Source: Quercus robur
Taxonomy: Eukaryota; Streptophyta; Magnoliopsida; Fagales; Fagaceae
Assembly: GCF_932294415.1 (NCBI RefSeq)
Contig: NC_065535.1
Coordinates: forward strand, 9,357,282-9,421,281
Reading direction: 5' to 3'
DNA length: 64,000 nt
How positions within the stretch are numbered: position 1 is the first letter of the stretch; every line of letters starts with the position of its first letter. Positions 59,404 to 64,000 of the stretch are shown in pieces. The position numbers and the translations under genes were made by a program. The notes beneath the pieces are model-generated. The model searched no databases, was not told the origin of the DNA, and saw only the letters and a list, made by a program, of their open reading frames with translations.

Positions 59404-61440
59404 TGTGGTGGGCCTTTTTTGCAACTCTAGGCTGGACTGTTTCCTACCATATTACCGCCCAATGGATCTGGGATAGGAGAGTTGGGATTGGCTTGATTGC
59501 AACACACCCCAAGCCAGCTTGTGCACAAGCTAGAACCCATTTGCTAGGACCTTGGACACGTGCCAACGATAGAGGATGCTGTTACAAAAAAGTTATAGAA
59601 GATAGGTGTAATATAACAAAAATAAGAAGAATATGCTTACTGTCAATAAAAAACAAAACAAAAAACTAAATCATTTTCTTAGTAAAGGATGAAATAATAC
59701 AGTGATATAAATGCGGCAGAAATGAGTTAATAATAACAATAAAAAGAAAATGAAATAATATTAATGCTTGGTCAATAAAAGGTAGAAAGATTAGTCTGTC
59801 GTGCTTGATTTCTCAACGGAGTCAAGTCTAGAAAGGGAACCACTCTTCAATATGGGCAATCTCATAGGGAAGTCCTACCATAAAAATTGCCCACTTTGAA
59901 AGAATGTGCCTAGATGGCTTGTCCTCGAATTCCTTATTCCTCACTAGATAGCAAGCTGTTAGAGGAAGAGAAGGGAATAGCCTATTGGTCCATGCCCACC
60001 GTCACACTCTTACTCACTCTCTGTTTTTCCGTTTTTTTATATTCCTTTTTCCTTTCTAAGTTTCCTATTTCCTCTCTTATCTTTCACTTTTTTTTTTCTT
60101 GTTTTATCTCTCCTGTTTTCCTTCCCCCTTCTTCTGTTCTCCTCCCTTTATTGTCCCTACTATGCATAGCTAAGACCCTTTTTATATTGCCTACTGTGAC
60201 AAGTTTTTACTGTTTTACCCCTTAACTGCTTTTGTCCTGGTATAGGTGTCCCTCCCAGACCACCCACTGGTTTGTTGGCTGCCCAACTATCACTACTTAC
60301 CTATGTTGGCTGTGCCACATTCTATACCCAGACAAAAGAGTTTTATTTTGTTTTCTTACTCTCCATGGCATTCTCATCCAGATAAGGGTGGGCATTCTCT
60401 CTTACTAACCCCTATGGCATGCATCTAGTGATTCCAGCTCATCTTTCCCTCTTTTGAATGGTATGTCATTCTAGTAGGATATTTTCCCCAAAAGAGCTTG
60501 AGCGAGAACCCCAGAATAGGATTCCCCCTTCTCCCCACCGCCAGACCGCACCCTCTCTTACCTCTGACTCATGGCCCACCACTTCTGTATTGGCTGGGTA
60601 CAAGTGGGTGATGCCTGAACCTTGTGCGTACTCCACTTCCATGTGAGTCTAGGGCTTGTCTGCCATTCATGCATTTGCCATGGCCTAAGGGCTTGTTTGG
60701 TTTTTACTGCCCGTTTTGCCACTCACTCTTAACCTCTTGTGGTGTGGATGAGTTACTGGGTCTTCGTTCTTTGTATCTTGCTTTCTCCCTGGGTTGAGTT
60801 TTGCTTGGGCATGAGTCTTTACTTCTTCAATCAAGCCTTTGCCTTCTTTGTGGGTTGGCTGACACCTTTGCCATGTCGCCCCGTTGTTTTTGCCATGTTA
60901 TCATTTGGCACCTTTGCCATGTCGCCCCATTGTTTCTGCCATGTTATCATTTGGCTTGTGCTTGCTGGACCTTTTTTGGGCTTGCTGTACACTTTCCTTC
61001 TGCTTAGTTCCCATAGCCCAATATTATTGTTGGGCTTGTACTCATGCTGTTTTGGGCTTTCTTGGCCCATTTCATCCATTTGGGGCTTCCTTGGCCCATT
61101 TTATTCCTTTGGGCATCTTTGGCCCGTTTCATTTCCTCGGGCATCATTGGCTCATTCCAATCCTTCATTCTCATGAGTTTTTGCTAAGTCTTTTGGGCTT
61201 CCCTAGTCCAAATTACCATATCCTTTACTTTCAAGGTTTATAGGCTTTTCCATCAACCCCATTTACTTAGTTCTTTCCTTTGAGCTCCTTCAGCCCATTT
61301 TTACTTACTTTCCATTTCTCATAATGCCATGGGTTTACTACTTTATTCGGGCTCATTTGGGCCCGCTTGCTTTTTTTGAGGCCATTTTACTATTTTATAG
61401 GCTTATGGATCATTATTCCTATTATTCGAGCTTGATGGTT
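59404..61440 (+). mobile_element. Probable LTR-element-derived, CT-rich non-coding region
   Basis: It begins TGTGGTGGGCC at 59404, like the solo LTR at 52301. The region is CT-rich and full of GGCCCA/TTGGGC words, which is common in plant LTR leaders. Open frames are long only because of composition and resemble no protein. The far end was not identified. Confidence 0.4.
60864..61165 (+). repeat. Minisatellites: 46-bp x2 and ~28-bp x4
   Basis: ACCTTTGCCATGTCGCCCC starts at 60864 and 60910 (period 46 bp). From about 61050 to 61165 a degenerate ~28-bp unit (TTGGGC-TTCC-TTGGCCCATTT) occurs about four times. Confidence 0.75.
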
Positions 61441-61471
61441 TTCTTCTCAATTTGCTAATTCTTCTTTTTTA

Positions 61472-61754
61472 GTGTGTGTTTGGGTTCCGCGTTGCGTTGC
61501 TGCGTCTGCGTTTTCACTCTTTTTTTTTTTTTTTTTTTTTTTACATTTCACACGTTTTGCAGAAAAGGGGGACAAATGGCACTGTAGCGGCACTGTAGCG
61601 GTACTGTAGCAGTACTGTTTATGGGACCCACAGCCACTTTATTCATTAAAAAAAATATTAAAAATGGATCTCACGATACTATTTACACATTTAAAAATTA
61701 TTTTACTACAGTGTTTTCAGTTTCAGCAACAATAAGTTCAATCCAAACACACCC
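61472..61754. mobile_element. MITE with GTGTGTTTGG ends and TTA duplication
   Basis: Left GTGTGTGTTTGGGTTCC, right (minus strand) GGGTGTGTTTGGATTGAAC. TTA flanks both sides (61469-61471 and 61755-61757). The interior has three short CACTGTAGCGG-type repeats at 61579-61620. 283 bp, non-coding. Confidence 0.6.
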
Positions 61755-61757
61755 TTA

Positions 61758-62739
61758 TTCACTCTCATATTGTTAGACTTCTTCCTATTATTGGACCTCC
61801 TTGCCAAAGTGGGCATCAACATCTTTTTAATCCCAAACCAAATTTGTATCAATTTCAAGTCACACTCTTGAAAGATCTAATTATTAAGGATTTGGATCAG
61901 ATTAAACACGAGGTAATTACTGTTCCAATTGACCATGATTCCAGATTCGTTAATTACATGTTATTATCACAAATAAATTTATAACTTTTTCACAATTATC
62001 TTACAAGATAAATTATAACTTATCCTGAGAAGATTTGTGATAAAAGTTGTATATTTGTTTAGGGTAGTAGATTTTTATTTTTATTTTGGAATGAGATGAC
62101 CTTATCATTTACTTTGAGAAATCAATGTGAATATAAAAATAATTAAAAGTACATGCATGCCATCTCCCTAAAAGGAAAAATAGAATTGGTCGGGCCAGTC
62201 TCGGTTAAACTCCAATATTACTGGAATTAGTCTGGCTGGCTTTCCTGTCATTACAGACAGCAAAACCAAAAACCAATCCCATTGAGATTCTCTAAACCAC
62301 ACGTGTGACTCAAAGTTGGTACGGCACGTGCAGTAAAAAGTGAATGGAAAAGTAAAATCACTCTTTCTCTAGCAAAATAGATCTGATTCAGATCTATCTA
62401 CTTTATGAGTAATGCGGACATTAAACATGGCATAATTTTATGCTATCATTCGTGATATGACTAGTAACTATTAGTAAGAGTGTATTTTCACATGACTTAT
62501 TATTATCATATTTTTACTCATTACAACTAATCATATAATAAATTATATACAAAATTGTACCAAATTTAGTGCACATCACGTTACTCTTGCTTTATATTAC
62601 AGTTCCCTCGTTCCACTGGAGGAGGGTCGGTTTCGTTGTCACAAGCCAAAAAAAGCAGAACAGTAGGTGGCTTTAGCATGTCACTTGTCAGCGCATCGTA
62701 CGGATACTATACTATGCTATACTAGAATGACTGGTTTAG
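61758..62739. other. Intergenic, no gene seen
   Basis: AT-rich sequence with no supported coding feature. May include distal promoter of the right-edge gene. Confidence 0.5.
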
Positions 62740-64000
62740 AACCCAATAAATATCAGGGTCTTCTGCCACAAAAAGACAATAGAAACTCCATCCCTCCCTC
62801 TTTTCATTTCACACACAGTTTTCCTTCTCTCTCTTCTACCTGGTCCACTCTAATCGTAGAATACATGTTATTTCCGTGTAGAAGACTCACAAAAGTCTAG
62901 ATAACCCATCTCTCTCTTGTGGTGGAGTAGGAGGTGCGTCTAGTTTCTTCAGCTTTTGTGTGAGTTCATATGCATTTTTCTCTCTTTGAAATGTGCATGT
63001 TTTCTGTCCAAATATATTATTTTTTTGTGATCAAATTACTGTCTTTTGAATTAGCGGATGGGTCTTTTTTTTTTTTTTTTTGGGTTATTAATAAATTAAT
63101 TTGGTATGAAAAGCTCAAGTGATTGCTCTTGGAAATACTTTGAGATCTTGATGTTATTTTTTGTTCATTTTTTATCATTGTTTTTGTTTTTGTTGTTAGT
63201 TTGTTACTTGTTTGGAGATAGAAAAGAAAAGAAAAGCTCAAGAAATTTTTATTATTCTTGAAATATGAAATACCTCCCACCTAAAATTAAGGGAAATAAA
63301 TGGTGTTTGTGTGGGTTAAGCAGAGGCTTTTGACTTAGGGACCATGTGATACTATAGGTGAATCTCAAAGTTCTAATTGCATTTCCTCTGCTCTGAGAAA
63401 GGAGCAGAATGAAAACTTAGTTCTTCAGATTTGAGTTTAGAGCTGTATAATTGGAATTAAAACATCTTAAGGTGATTGATTTTATTTGTATGGTTTCAAT
63501 TTGAGAATATTAACACAAGTCCAATTGCAATTTTAATTTTTCTGGGGGGAGGGGCTATATGCCTATATGACTCATGCTTCATCTGTTGATGTAAAATAAA
63601 TTTGGACAGTATATTAATAATATTCATAACAATTTATCGTTAATGTTGTTGTTTTAGTAATTCTTATATATATAATCACTTGGGTCAACGGGGGTTGGTA
63701 CTTACGGTGAACACAGAATTTGATCTAGACATCTAATAATATACAATGGATTTCTAATGTTGTATTTAAAAAAGAAAAAGAAGATGTCGTTTTTATCTAT
63801 CGTGTGATACATGCCTTTCTCATCCTGTTTGCCAGATTGTTGAGTGGCCATTTTCCTGTAAAAGCTGGTACAGAATACACACACATATTTGAATGTTCTT
63901 ATGTGATGTTTGATGTTGTAGGTTAAACTTGGTTGCCAAATTGTGGTATCAGACTACCAGAGAGGCAGAGACCATGTTTAGCCGTTGGACTAATTCTCAT
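62740..64000 (+). CDS. Possible 5' end of a gene running off the right edge
   Basis: CT-rich leader-like sequence (about 62785-62940) ends at GTAGGAG|GTGCGT, a donor-like site. After a T-rich, intron-like 1 kb, TTGTTGTAG at 63913-63921 is an acceptor-like site. The following sequence has an ATG at 63974 that is open to the window end (MFSRWTNSH). A leader intron before the start codon is common in plants. Only nine codons are visible, so no family can be named and the whole call is an inference. Confidence 0.3.

Noticed and set aside
60739-61243. Overlapping 119-145 aa frames rich in Leu, Phe and Pro
   Set aside because: Created by CT-rich and minisatellite sequence; no domain or start context.
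1-64000. CRISPR arrays, bacterial operons, phage genes or plant virus integrations
   Set aside because: No spaced direct repeats of CRISPR type, no prokaryote-like gene packing, and no viral replicase or coat-protein-like frames were seen.

Overview
This is nuclear DNA of a flowering plant, probably a woody eudicot. Genes are intron-rich with GT-AG junctions and plant-type TATA boxes. Intergenic DNA is AT-rich and full of small DNA transposons, SINEs and solo LTRs. An origin near Fagaceae is only an impression from the repeat families. There is no operon, CRISPR array or prokaryotic signal.

Gene content is sparse. Four protein genes look intact or can be modelled exactly. (1) A secreted beta-1,3-glucanase (GH17 + CBM43) lies on the minus strand at 4191-8315, with five exons and 485 aa. 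(2) A DUF4378 / TRM-LONGIFOLIA-like protein lies on the minus strand at 21287-26639, with five exons and 1084 aa. (3) A NAC-type transcription factor lies on the minus strand at 39186-43168, with three exons and 661 aa, and carries an unusual 52-aa tandem repeat. (4) A 140-aa two-membrane-segment protein lies on the minus strand at 43560-43982. An ERO1 (ER oxidoreductin) pseudogene lies on the plus strand at 17213-20173, convergent with gene 2. The start of a further plus-strand gene may run off the right edge.

The rest is mostly mobile DNA. 1-2822 is the end of a minus-strand non-coding LTR element. Two solo LTRs with perfect 5-bp target duplications are at 52301-53072 and 58018-58657. A decayed retroelement gene with a PF04195-like (Transposase_28) domain is at 55219-57254, and a decayed LINE at 27690-28760. 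Four elements have perfect 9-bp target duplications: 3474-3788, 29639-30700, 43300-44680 and 51037-51862. The first three are Mutator-like and the last is less certain. There are also hAT-type and PIF/Harbinger-type MITEs, tRNA-derived SINEs and a Helitron-like terminus.

The most interesting structure is 43300-44680. Gene 4 sits between inverted repeats of about 290-360 bp, bounded by a perfect 9-bp duplication, so it appears to ride inside a Mutator-like element. That element landed about 55 bp upstream of the NAC gene's likely TATA box and so replaced its distal promoter. A foldback MITE sits similarly close upstream of the glucanase TATA box.
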